Source: Setaria digitata (Eukaryota; Nematoda; Chromadorea; Rhabditida; Setariidae). Taken from it: a stretch of DNA of 64,000 bases. Shown piece by piece: positions 37,801 to 50,679 of this stretch. The stretch is taken from NCBI GenBank assembly GCA_003640385.1, contig RCAB01000213.1, positions 1 through 64,000 of the forward strand, in the 5' to 3' direction. Every line of letters begins with the position of its first letter. Position 1 is the stretch's first letter. The translations under genes and the position numbers were made by a program. The notes under the pieces were generated by a model, which was given only the letters and a program-made list of their open reading frames with translations, ran no database searches and was not told the DNA's origin.

Positions 37801-40077
37801 TACCATTATTCACTGATACTCGCCTAACCTTTAACCTCCTGAATTTTAACACTTAATTTTTAACTATATCAATAGTTCGTTCTCCTAGGCTATATTTCCA
37901 TTGTGTGCTCGAAAATATCAATCTAAAAATTATAGATGATGTTTTTTTGTTTTTTTTTGTGGTTTGACAAAAATTTTCAACTATTTTGATGCGAAAACAT
38001 ATTCAATCCTCCAGAGCACTCAATTCTTTTGACTTCTATGCTGTTTCCTCTTTATATATTTTGGCAAGCAAATTTCACAAACTAGCAAAAAATATTTTTT
38101 TTCTGCTTAATTCTTCTATGAGTTATATATTAATATCACTTAAATTAATAAATATCATTATCATTCAACTTTATCGTTTCTTAAATTAATATTTGGAAAT
38201 ATGGCAAATAAAGAACCAAAAAAAAGAAACTAATAATAGAATTTGTTTCGAAAAAAAAAAACTAATAATAGAATTTGTTTCGAAAATATTAAATTATTTT
38301 ACTTATCGGCATAATGAATATTATTTACTCAATATATCTAATTCCGGAACATTTAAATTCATTTCATTCAAAAATTTAACTCTTTGAAAAATCAAAAATT
38401 TCGAAAAGGCTTTCATCGGCAACTCTTCCTGTAAAATTGAAAACAAGAACCATTACATTACTTTGCATTAAAACGAAGAAGCCTTCATTCTGGATTTAGA
38501 TTTTATTAGAACAGAACTTTTCTTTGGCAGTGTGAATATTAGATGAAAAACATCAAAAGACTTATCAAAAGATTTCAAAAATTTTAAAAATTATTGTTAG
38601 TCTGTGCATAAATTCAATGCAAATCTGAACTTGGGTTTTAAGCTAACAAAGGAAATTATCAACAATGAGCTCAATTTTCAGTTGAAAACGAATGGAAATA
38701 TGCAAAAGTAGATTTGACGGATGATTTATGGGATATTGGTTGCTTTAAGGAGGTGAAGAGGATGAGAATGGCCGAATGAGATTGATGCTTCAGGTTAAAG
38801 GAGAAGAATGAAGCTTTGGCTAAGTTGAAAGATGGGACAGACACTTTGGACAAAATGAGCCAAGTATTTTTCTTTCTTCTTTGGAGGGCCATTGCACTGG
38901 CAGAATAAATTTCCTAATTCTCTTTTTTATTTCACTGTTGTATTTTCCAAATATAAAAAAATCTTTTTCAAGTAAAGCTTTCCTTCATTTCCATCTAAAT
39001 GTCTGATACCACGGTCAGTTGGACCGATAAGTTACCATTTATATCACATTCCGATACTATATTGCCACAGTAAGCAAATCCATACAATATATCCTGCGAA
39101 CCTCACGTGGTGTAGAAGACAGATAGATATATTTAAGAAATTGAAAAGCTTCAGTTCGGGAGACCGCTGAACTTCTCAGACAACCGTAGTCACGTAAAAT
39201 CACGTCGAATCACGTCATGCCTTAGTATTCATCCTCCAAGCTTTGACTTTGCTGGATAAAAGAGTATTAACGGATTTTTCACTGTACTCCTTAAGTTACG
39301 TTTTCTCATCCATTCCTTCATTTATTCCTCCCTTCTTCTTCCATTCATTCTCTCCTTCCTTTATTCTACTTTATATCATTGCCAATTGACGCAAAAAGCG
39401 TAGGATTCTCATAGGATTACTGCTTACGTCTTGCTTCTCTTGCAAGCATTTAATCCAAACAAAAAACATTTCGGACGAATTCTCTCGAGATCGGTCAGAC
39501 ATTTCGCCTCACATTCCTCCAGCATTGGAGGTGGTGTATTTTGTTCCACATGTACTTCGTACCTTCATCTCCATCTTACAACTTTACATGTTGTTAGGTT
39601 CGTAGGTATACATCTACACGTAACTGCTTTTAGTGTTCTTAATAAACTCTGTTGTTTAGGTCATAATATGCAATTTACATCAATCACATATAGTCACTCT
39701 ACAATGCATAATTAGATAAGAAGTTAATTAGTTTTTATCAAGCATTATACACTGTGCAGCTTCTACATACCGTTTAATACCAATAAGCAATAACCTAAAA
39801 GGCTCAGAAATGATATAATATAATCTACGGTAAGTCAGATAATTTTTATACCTCCTCATAATTTTAACCTAACACGCTAGAAAAAATATGATATAACGAA
39901 ATCGCTTAATATTTAACGAAATGATATGATATAATCTATGGCTAAAATAAAATTGCCGTACTTTGATTCATTTCCCTGTTAGTAATAGGACTTTTCTATA
40001 TTATTCGCCTTTCTTACTTTCATTCCCTCTTTGTAATTCCGAACAAATTTCAGTTTGTGCCTTAAAAATCACTGTTG
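34861..40077. other. Gene-poor AT-rich region
   Basis: No gene can be supported across this 5 kb. It contains a CAA/AAC-rich stretch at about 36305-36480, a direct tandem repeat near 38229-38286, and one protein-like but stop-broken stretch at 38678-38890. The right end should contain regulatory DNA of the MARCH gene; TTTCAG at about 40047-40052 is a candidate trans-splice acceptor. Confidence 0.45.
38229..38286. repeat. Two-copy tandem repeat, period 32 bp
   Basis: The unit ACTAATAATAGAATTTGTTT followed by CG and a run of A occurs at 38229 and again at 38260-38261. The copies are near-identical apart from the A-run length. Confidence 0.85.
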
Positions 40078-43000
40078 ATGCAAAACGAAACTATGTACAA
40101 CGCATCAGGGATTGAAGAATTTAATGATGGAAGAAAAGTAAGCATTCCCGAATTTCTGTTTCGCGTATCCAATTCGTTCCGTTTTGCTGGCATCGGCATT
40201 CTATTAACTTTGTTTTATCATAGTTGCTAGGTTAGGGAGTTACTTTAACATATTTAAATTTATTGATTACACAGCATGCAAGTGCAGAATTTCGAATATA
40301 TATGTGCCTTTCGTATTGTTGAAAAAGAGAAGTATGATTTGAATCAGATGAAATCGATTTTTCAGTCAAACTAAATCCTCAAAATGGTTTCGAGTTTTTC
40401 CTTTATCTGATCTTTTACTAAAGCCACTTCATTTTAAAAATCACTTTAAATGACTGACTAATTTGAATCAATTTTCTTGCCTTTCTCTATGAGACCTTTC
40501 GTATTTATAACTGCAGTCTAAATTAGCTTCAAGCTAAATAGCTCGGAGTTTTTTTATCATAGCTTCTTCGCTAGTTCTCTTTCTTTTTCAGCTTGAAACT
40601 AACGCTTGATTTTTAATTCTTGCCCAAGTTTCGTTTCGATGAGTGCACACTTCCTCCAGACAGATTTATTTTCCTTTATGCTTTTTCTTGTATTTGTGCA
40701 TTATTGATGTAAAAAGTTTATTTGCATTTTAGTTTCTGCTTTGACAAAGGTCAAAGGATGAATGATAACAGATAAAAACATCAATAATTCATTCTTTCTC
40801 TTCTGCTACTGCTAGCGTAATGTTAAAATGTTTCAAGTCATTATCGGTAACAATTATAATTGAAAATGAATTTACAGCATTCATTTGGACAAGTGATATG
40901 GCCCTAAGTAATAAGAAACCAAATCTTGATAATAAAAAAAAGTAAACTATTTGCTATTAGGGAAATTCCATTTTTAGGAAAAAAAGTGAAATACATCTGC
41001 AATGAAATTCGAAAAGTAATTCACGAAAATGTGATTATCATTCCGAAATAGCTTTATATTCAATGCTTCTTTCAAAGGAACTCTTACCATTCACTGATTG
41101 GTAAAATGCTAGGATAATATTAGTCGAAGAATGAGGCAAATGAAAATATATTTGAAATGAATGTGAGATTGATGAGTAAATAATACGCAGAAATAAATAG
41201 AATTATAATTCGTGAAATGCGCAGTGGAATTGCTAGTAAATGAAAAATCGCAATAGAATAATTTAGTCTAATAAAAATTTATAAAAAAGAGAGACAGATA
41301 ACGATGTGCTCCTTTGCTTTCATTTCTTTCTTTTTTAACATTTTGCAGCTTTTTTAAGATATAAATTAAGGTAAAACATTACTATTTGCATTTATTTGAA
41401 ATTAATTAGTCTTACATAGAATGAATAACTTTCGACAGTGCTTTTCCTTTTTACTCTTTTTTCTAAATCATTCTCTTAGCTTTTTTTTTTATTAAATTTA
41501 GCAGCCCAGTATTTCAAGATCAGATTACATCATATCATCTGGACAGCTGCAACCTCGTTATGTGGTACGTAAGGTACGTCATTTTAAATTAGTTTCTTTT
41601 TTGTGGATGGTTCAGGTTTCCAAAAAGTTATTTTTTTAGATTTAGTTTATGACGTATTAAGAATTAAGGGTCCACAGCTGAAGTGAAATAGTTCAAGGTC
41701 ATCACAAATGTTTTACAAAATCATTCTACTTTACTTTTGAACTGTTCAGTAGTCTTAAATTTAATTGGTGTTCAGATCTCTGGAATGCTTTCTGACCTAC
41801 ATGAATTGGGTGAAGCCAATAAAAGCGATGGAGATTTCAGTGGTAAGGATGCAATTTCTTCAAATAATTATTCATGTTCTACAAAATTAAATCCATCAAA
41901 AACACAGCGGTCCAATATTTTTTTTTATAGTAATTAAATAATTTATGTAATAATTGTTTAATAGCATCTTCTTTTTCGGTATTTCTATCTTAAGATAATA
42001 ACTTCACATAAAAGCATCCGAAGTTACCAGTAATTTCGCTCGATCTGAGGTGAAGCTTTTTTATTTCTGTTTCTAAAATGAGACACTGTTTAAACAAGGA
42101 AAAAGAGAAAAATAATCCTGACAAAGAGAATTTTACGATTAATTATGTCTGGACAATTTTAGGTTTTCACAATCATTGAGTAGTTTTAAGATTTAAAGTA
42201 GCAAGTATAGAAAAATTGGGGCAGAGACAAGTTGAATTCTCTGCATCTACAGTACCTTCACCGTCCTGAATTATCCGACTAAATCCTCCAGATAAACGTT
42301 TCGAAATCGATTTTTTGTCCAATCGATCCGGTAGTATTGATATGAATCAAGTAAATAAATAACAAATTCAACTCTTCAAGGTTGTAAACTGGGTTCATTT
42401 AGCTCAGCACAATTGTCCTCTTTTTTGCAATAGTTCATGAGAAACTAAAATTTCAAGAACAAGAAAAACAAGAAATAAGGTAGCAAGAAAAATTTCTCAT
42501 TCGCAGTAGCAGACGGATTAAAAGACTTTAGGCCTTAAGTTCAATGACAAATGATGCATGGACTGAAGGTCAGGCAAGGTAGCAGTAGTACCACCATTAA
42601 TTTTACCAGAAGCAAACCAGCAGATAGCATAACATTTGTTTCCTTCATTGAAATCCGAGAATCATCAATTTTCATTTCTGTAAGAAGTAATTATAAGTGA
42701 GAAGATAACAAACTTTCATTTTTCCCCTTGCTTTTCAAAGCATCGAAATTATCGAGGAAGTCCTTTTCAGAACAGCAGAATATCTATGCCATTAAAAAAA
42801 ACTGTCAAGAAATAGCGAAAACATTTTTTTTTCAGTTAGACAGATAGAATTATTAGTGGTGTAAGAAAATTCATGAAATTTTTCTCAATTCAAAAATGAT
42901 AACTGTGATGAGAGTCCATTACAGTACATTCGCTTATCATTTTTGATTATTACTATTTTCATTTCAAGGTCCATCCTAAAATGTTTTGCAGAGACAACAA

Positions 43001-45199
43001 GAAAATATCGATGCAATGATCGAAGATTTAGCAGTGATGATTGTCGTTATGCGTTATGCATTAGAACATTGGACCGAAAAGTACCGAACACGGAAGTACC
43101 CTACAGTAGAACTAGTCATTTATCAGATATTGGAGCACTTTGTGAAACCTGTACTGGACATCCCATTATTAATGGTACTTGTCTAAAAATCGCCGATCAG
43201 GTTACATCAATTAATTTTCAATAAATAATTAGCTAACATAACATTTCTTTCACCAGCAAATCTTCCAAAAAAAAAATTCACATGTGTCTTTACAAACAGT
43301 AACTGGCTGTTTGCAATTAAAGCTACAAGGATACAAAGAAAATCTTTCATTATCACAAAACATTTTTTTGGAAATTTTCCATGTGAATATCAATTCTTAT
43401 TACTTCCTTTTCTCGACAACTGTCCTAAAATGTACAGCGGAGGAAATTATCCAAATAGCTTCTTTTGGTTCTTGTTTAGATGAAATAAGAGAGTTTCAGA
43501 GGACAGTATTTGGCTCGAGCACACTTCATTCCTTTACAGTGACAGACTGTAGCACATTTTCACCCAGTGAAACAGTAATCGAAAAATTCTGCCGAATCTG
43601 TCACAGTTTTGGGAGTTCCGGAGACCCGCTCATTTCCCCATGTCGTTGTACTGGTTCTCTGAAGTATGTCCATATATCTTGTCTCTTAGTAAGTTTCTGG
43701 CTAATTAATTTAAATTTTAAGTTTTCTCTGCAGACATTTCAATACTATGTCAAAAGATTTGTATAATTTTCTGGAACACTAACAAACATTAACGCATTAC
43801 TCCTTCGCACATAGAAATTTAAATCTTCACGATGAACTGAACTTATCAAGGAAACTCGTTCTCGAATTATTCCTTTTTTTGGTCCTTTTATCATTGCATA
43901 ATTCTAACTCCAAAGTAGGGCAACAGTTACTACTTTAAATTAAATTTAACGACTGAAAATTAATGTTTGTATTGTTTTTGTGGAATCATTTCGGATTTGT
44001 TTTCCTAAATGAAACATTCAAGCATTCTGTTCAGCATTGGTTAACAATTTGTGCTCATAAACTGAAGCGTCCAGCAATATGTGAACTTTGTCTTTATAAG
44101 TATCGCCGACGAAATATGATCGACGTAAGCATTGGAAATAAAAATATTGAAATGTAAAGGAGCTGGCACAGAACTTAGCTTACTCGGAACAGATAAGTAC
44201 TGAGGAAAGCGTAACTGTGATTTGCATACCAGCAGCATTGTTTGTTATTTACTGACAGAATTATAAACTTTCAGTGGCATAATTTACATTTACCGTCGAT
44301 TTCAAGGCATGATTTACGTTATCTGATAGCGTTTATCATAGCTGCTACAATGATGTTTCTGTCCGCTGCTGCATCTTTTATTTGCTTTTGCATTGAACGG
44401 AATTTGGTGAGAAACGATACGATGGATGACAGTTTGTACGTTTTCTTCCTATTAATATGCAAAAAAGAACTAAATTTCCCGCAATACCCAGAACTTCTTT
44501 TCTAGAAGTTCAAAAACGAGTACTGAAATTGGCAGTTAAAGAAGTCGGCACATAAGTGTAGTTCCAGGAAGTAAAGGAAATAAAACAAGTCTCCAAGTGT
44601 ATTAGAAAGTCGATTAATAATTCCTTCAAACTCGATGTTTACAGCTAAATTTCAGTGAAATGATTGGGAAAGAAAGTGGCGAATGGGAAACTTTACTGAC
44701 TTCATCTACTTTTCTTTCTGCATTTCTCTTCTTTGTAGCTCTTTTTGTTGCCCTGTATGCTCACGTCAAGGTATGTCATCTTACCTCTTGTCAAATATTA
44801 ACTTCCATAACAAATATTAATTATCTAATGTCCCTGACCATAAAGTTTTCACTAATCGAATATTGATCACCCTCCAGCTTTTTAATATTTCTCCGCCTTA
44901 GATGGTCATTTCTTTCTATTTATTCAAAATGACCCAGCTTAAGCAAAGCATCTTCATGTTAGCTACTAGTTACGACAACTAAAAACTGCTGGTTATTTGA
45001 ACTTCAATTAATCTTGCAGAAGATGTCCTTTATTTTTCAGACAAATACTAGTCTAGCAAGTTATATATATCGTTTTTGGGTAAATAACCAAAATTGGATG
45101 ATAGAAGAGTACCGGCCAAGTCGTGACCAACGGTACTGCCACAAAATGGAACAACTTCGAAGACGACTGAATGGTAACACGTTCGGCGTTATTTGTTAA
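40078..45199 (+). CDS. Membrane RING-CH (MARCH1/8-like) E3 ubiquitin ligase, 378 aa
   Basis: Nine exons: 40078-40137, 41505-41573, 41776-41842, 42992-43174, 43438-43688, 44035-44124, 44275-44406, 44645-44770 and 45041-45199 (1137 nt). The RING-CH finger has all eight zinc ligands in C4HC3 order: C178, C181, C195, C197, H205, C208, C226, C229, with the conserved HW just after. Two membrane helices follow (about 256-280 and 303-325), then a cytosolic tail with a basic cluster ([10 protein letters not shown]). This layout is that of MARCH E3 ligases, which ubiquitinate membrane proteins. The N-terminal ~170 residues are Ser/Arg-rich and unassigned. Exons 1-4 rest on splice phase rather than homology; exon 4 is open in two frames and the phase-consistent one was chosen. 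Confidence 0.85.
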
Positions 45200-48100
45200 T
45201 TTATTCGAAATAATAAGTAAAAGCAGCTTTGTTAATGAAGACAATTACTGAAACAAAGGCACAGAAAGTGCCCTATTCCTAGGCATTAGCTTCTTTCCTT
45301 CTCGTCATTTCAATTTTGTCTTCATTCAGAAAAATATTCCACCAAAATAGTTATCCTTCCATTCATTTCTTCCCATCAGTGTCAAAGTCTTCTTCACAAT
45401 TTTGTTCACTTTACTTGCTCATTCCTTCCATTCCGTTGACATCTTCCTTCCTGATTCCAGCACGGGAAAGCTAGCGAACTTTTGATAGTGATGACAGTGA
45501 TAAATGCCAAATGATAAAGTGATAAAGATAGCAGTGACATACAATCGTCTTTCTGAACAAATATGCTCTCACCTTCATGCAGTCAAGACATGCTCACCTA
45601 ACATTCCCTCAGATAAAAATTTTATAATGTTGATCAGTTATTGTTACTACAGCAATAGCAAATAACAGTAATACTAACAATGTAGTCGAGACAATAGTAT
45701 AATAATGGCAACAACAATGTTGACAGTAATATTCCAATAAAAGGTTGAATAAAATATCCTTTTCGTCATTGTCTAAGGGAATTAGGTTATCAGGTTAATA
45801 CGAAACCTCATGAATAGAAACAGATGATGAGATGAAAATAGTAAAATTAATATGGTAGGGAGTGTGAAAGTGAAAGGGATCAGATCTTGTGATTATCTGG
45901 AAATGTTTCTTTAATTCAATTCCAATCCGAGGAAGGGGGACATCTGCAAGATGCATTCTTTGCTCGGTATTTTATTAGATAATTATTGCGAAATGGACAA
46001 GTTTAACTGATTAACATTGGATTCATTCTCCTCGTCGTATTTCTGACTTCAACCAGTTTATCACTTATTTTCGATTTAGATCTAAATTGCAGCTTTCTGT
46101 ACTTCATCGACCTTAGGATTGGTTCTTTGTAAGAAATTCAGGTTTTTGTGTCTGGAGAGAAAAACAAACATACTTGCTGTTGTCTGTTTCTTGTTTAACT
46201 TCACCTCATCACCTCCTTCACCTTTCCTTCAATTCAAAGTTTAGTAAATATTCTCATACTTTTTCCAATTTTGAAATGAATTAAATCATTTAGTTAGAAC
46301 AAGAAGTTAAGAGATAAACGATCGAGTTTTCATCTTTCTCGATTAGAGGAAAGAGAAACGGCAAAAATAACGGCAACCATCTGAGCCTAAGCTATTAGAC
46401 TTTCTCCTAATGATATAAACTGACATATGAATTCCAAAAATTCCCTTTTATTTCAATATCACCACTTCAGGAACATGTGAGTCATCTCTTAAATAATCAT
46501 ATCATATCAAGTGATAGAAAGTGTTGAAGTGATGGATCTGATAAAAGAAATAGCTATAATGGTTTCCAAAATTTCACATGATCGAATTCAAGTGCATTGT
46601 TTAAAAATAAATTTACTTAAAACTTTTTTCCTGGGAAGAAAATCCTTTCATTCAAAAAGTTAATTTGGAGTGAAGAAAATTAAAGATTGCTTTATATCAC
46701 ACTGTTAAGGAATATTGAAAGAATCATATGGGAAAATAACAAGGGAGTGAAACAGATCTATACATGCAGATGTTTCTTGCCTGTTAATTTGATATTGATT
46801 TGATGATTTATTATTGTAATTAATTAACAGAACACGTGACCCTATTGCGTCATTTATTCATTTATAATGAAAAAGGAAGAGATATTCAGCGAATGTCTAC
46901 TGAAATTTTCAACAGACTAATTTTTTTAATGTATGATTTCTAACCATTATCAACATGACTATTCGTGTTATGATCGTGAATATAATTATATATTCGTCAT
47001 ATTCATGCTTTCTTCAATTCTTCAAATTGAATCGAATTCTAAAATACAGAAGTAAAAACAAGTATGCGAAGAGAAGGGAGGAGGAAATTGAATGCGATTC
47101 CCTCAGTACTAGCTCTCAGGTGAGTTGGTGAGTTAATCCGGCAGAGCCAACAGAATCTGTGCCGTTGTCCGGGATATCACTTATCAAATTTAATCCTTTA
47201 TATGAAATAAATAAAATTATTATATCTGAACACATGACAAGTTTATTTATATTGGATAAGAAGGATTGCCATTTGATTTGGAAAATATCATTTTATCACT
47301 GGAATGTTTCATGATATTACTGATAAACTAAANGATATTTTATCACTGGAATGTTTCATGATATTACTGATAAACTAAATAAACATCTATGGTGCAAATT
47401 TGGTAGCCAATTATTTNAAATATCATTTTATCACTGGAATGTTTCATGATATTACTGATAAACTAAATAAACATCTATGGTGCAAATTTGGTAGCCAATT
47501 ATTTTTCTGTCTTAGCTCATCTATCAATCATAAAATATTCCATTGTTCGAGGAGAAATCAGAGAAGGGGCCCATTTGGTTCATTACATTTCAGCAGATGT
47601 GTCTTCCTTCGTCCTTTTCACTCTCAGTGAATAAATGACTCTCATACTTTCATTTTTTTCCAAATACTACTTCAAAGTCTTACAAATTCTTTCCCTTTTA
47701 AAACAACAAAAAAGGAAAATTCAAATTTACTATCAATTTCTCTTCCCTTCTTTTCTTAAATTTTTAGTAATCTTTGCCGTACTTTTCAAATTTACACACC
47801 GAAAAAAAAATTTGTATTACTTTTTTTTTCCATCTGAATCAATTTAACTTTTCCTCTCTTCACTTCTTACATTTTTTTGCAGTTTAATTGATAAGAATTA
47901 CTATCACTTTATATTTACACGTTGTGTGCGCGTGCTTATTTTGAGCCTACTTTGGGCTAGCTTTGTTCAGCCTCTCTTGACAAGTTACCTTAGAGATACG
48001 AGATTGTAGGTTATGTTTGATCAGATGGAACCGTTCCATTATATCGACTGAAACATTGGTGAAAGTTTTATAGAACTTTGGGAGATTTATTTGCATTGTT

Positions 48101-50340
48101 TTCTTCATGATAATTCAGCAGTTCTTTTAACCTAGAAGTTTTTATTCGATCAGTAAACATTTTCTAATCTTTTCATATCTTTCTTTTGTTCGAAAAAAAA
48201 GAATCTTTTTGTAAAGACAAAAATTTCATTATTGTTATGTGCTGAATCAGTAATGCTATTATTCAATTCATTTCAATTTTCATTCAAGACAAAACAAATA
48301 TTTCATCCATTGAGTCTCTTTTCTCAACTACCCTTCATGAATTTTAACTTTTCGAGAGCGTGAAACCGTCTTTGTTCCTATTATTTATCTTGTAAAACAG
48401 CTGTATTTTCCCTCTAATAGCTATAAATCATTGCTGATAATTTGAGAAATAGTATTTCTTTGGTGATGAAAGGGCGAGTCTAAATTTCCCATGTATTTAT
48501 AAATTATCAGTGTTAGGAATTAAGAAGGCTGAAAAGAGGGATGGATCATAGATGAGTAATTTGAAGATGTAAGAGGTGAAGTCTAAGATAACATCAACAG
48601 ACTTTGAGTACTACTCTCAATATCCTAATATTAATCCCTGAACTAAATATAACAATAAAACCGCATCGAGGTGATTGCTTATTTGTTTGTCTTTTAAGTT
48701 CACAGGGAAATTAGTGAACGAAGTTCTGATTGCATCATGCACATTGCATAACACTTCAGTTTGTCCATGAATAATCCAATAAACTTTCATTCCAAATGCT
48801 ACAAATTAAGCCATTTTGGAAGAATTTAATCTTCGAGATTGCTTATCGAATGAGTTGAGTTCACTGAAGTGTAGTCTTTCTAAATCCCTTCTCCAGTCCT
48901 CTTTTCCCTTTCTCTTCCCATCTTACCTCTTTACACCGCAATAAACTTCCGTTTACAAGTATGGATTGCTCTTAAAATAGCTTCACCTTGAATGAAGTAA
49001 ATGAAGGAGCACTACTTCTTGATAAAGAGGGGATTCATTTTCGAATTTTTGCTAGGGATTATTTAATAATCCATGCAGAATTTCGGTAATTTAAGGAATG
49101 AAATGAATTAAAATCAGTTGGATATCTTTTTTCCTGAACCTTTTAAGATACTGGACTTAGAAATATGCAGGTGAAAAGTGGATGAACTAATCTAAAGAAA
49201 TAATCGCAAAGATGAATATTTAATGAGGGATAGAAGAATACTTAGATTACTAGTTCGGATGTACTGCTGTAGTTATTTCAAACATATTTAAATGATTTAA
49301 AATGAGATTTTTTTGGAACACAAGAGTTATAATTTTTCTCCTCGCTTTTCGTTTTGATAATATCTGATAGTATATGTTAGACTTGATATTTGTTCTCTTC
49401 AAGACATTTTTCGTAATGTCCTTCATTTCACATCTAAGAATTATAAGACTTGAATTTGAAAAAGTGTTAGTTAATTAAACAGGAACAATTAAAATCACTG
49501 AGAATTTCTTTATAACTTGAAGCACGAGAAATATATTAACAGCTGTGCTGTGCTATTTCACTTGCTTCTGTTGCGGGACAGTATTTTCTCTCTTTTATGT
49601 TCCTGAATTGCATTCCATATTCTTACATATCACTTAGCAGTGAGTGGATAAGTTTTCTGTTCATATGAGAGATGAACAGAAGTCCATTTGAAAGCTTAGG
49701 AAAGTAAATTTACTTATTATTATTAATGTAGCAATGATCCCTGGAAGAGACCTTTTCATTTGTTTCTAATTTCGCGGAACCCTCATCCGATCCAAGTGTG
49801 AATAATAAATCTCTCTCAGCGAGCCAAAATGTCTTTCCTAGATGCTTATTATCTATCCTTATCGAACCATAAACTAACTTTATAGCCAAACTCATATCGG
49901 TACAAATTTATCTTTCCAAGTCCACAAATAATTGTATGTTCTTACACTTTTTAATATCACAGTTTTATTATATCTAACGAATTTTCCATTTTTGCTCACA
50001 CAGCATTTCATCAGACCTTCAGATGTTCATCCTTCAAGCATATCAATATCATTACTTGTTTTTAAAACACTTGTTAGTGAATTTCCAGAATTTTGATAAT
50101 CCCGGCAAAGGTGACACGGGTTTGGTGTGCTGTTTAGAAGTTTACTTTTGAGGATGATAATATTATAACCAAAATAAGTGTAACATTCTCACTCGAATTA
50201 TATTTATCTTCAAATTTAACATTTCATATCATTTCCCAGTTTAACTAATCAGAAATTTCGGTTGAATGAAAAATGAGTAGAAAAGAAGAAAAACTATCTA
50301 AAGGATTCGAGCTTCAGTGGAGCTAAAAAGTTAAAAGTGA
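45200..50340. other. Gene-poor AT-rich region with an assembly-joint repeat
   Basis: No supported gene. AATAAA at about 45739 may serve the MARCH gene. Two single N's at 47333 and 47417 lie within repeated sequence. A minus-strand frame at 49710-49895 looks protein-like but has no splice partner or homologue. Confidence 0.45.
47281..47510. repeat. Triplicated segment broken by single N's
   Basis: The 42-base unit starting TTTTATCACTGGAATGTTTC occurs at 47291, 47337 and 47426. An adjoining block ending in GGTAGCCAATTATTT occurs twice (about 47379-47416 and 47468-47504). An N sits at each boundary (47333, 47417). The pattern looks like overlapping contig ends placed side by side. Confidence 0.85.
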
Positions 50341-50427
50341 GTGGTGTTGAGAAGGAGCTGCTCGAAGTATTTTATTCCAGATGAAGTTACACCAAACTAC
50401 GGCACGGGAGTTGGAGCACCCGGTGAA

Positions 50428-50679
50428 ATGGTATATTCGAGAGATGGAGTGAGGCAAAAAGCGGTCAGAAGTGCAATACCGTCATCGTCGAGAGTGGTTG
50501 CCTTCCTCCGCTCTTCATCACTGCTGTCATCACCATCCGCTCCAACTTCGATTTCCGGATTCGATTCCGCAATCCCTCAGCAGCGCATCAGCATCGATAA
50601 TGTCACCACCACCACCCCCCCTAATACCATCCCTTCCACTAACTACATATCATCTGTTGCTACTCCTGCCGTTGTTTGA
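50428..50679 (+). CDS. Orphan Ser/Thr/Pro-rich reading frame, possibly a terminal exon
   Basis: The frame is open from 50341 (after a TGA) to a stop at 50679; the first ATG is 50428. The upstream, non-ATG part (SKYFIPDEVTPNYGTGVGAP) and the ATG-started part (MVYSRDGVRQKAVRSAIPSS) are protein-like; the rest is rich in Ser, Thr and Pro. Codon choice is less AT-skewed than the surroundings. No upstream exon with a matching splice site was found, and no family was recognised. It may be an unspliced small gene, a last exon, or chance. Confidence 0.3.
   Translation: MVYSRDGVRQKAVRSAIPSSSRVVAFLRSSSLLSSPSAPTSISGFDSAIPQQRISIDNVTTTTPPNTIPSTNYISSVATPAVV

Noticed and set aside
49710..49895. Minus-strand 61-residue frame with a protein-like sequence
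   Set aside because: Isolated, no splice partner or homologue recognised, and short; too weak to annotate.
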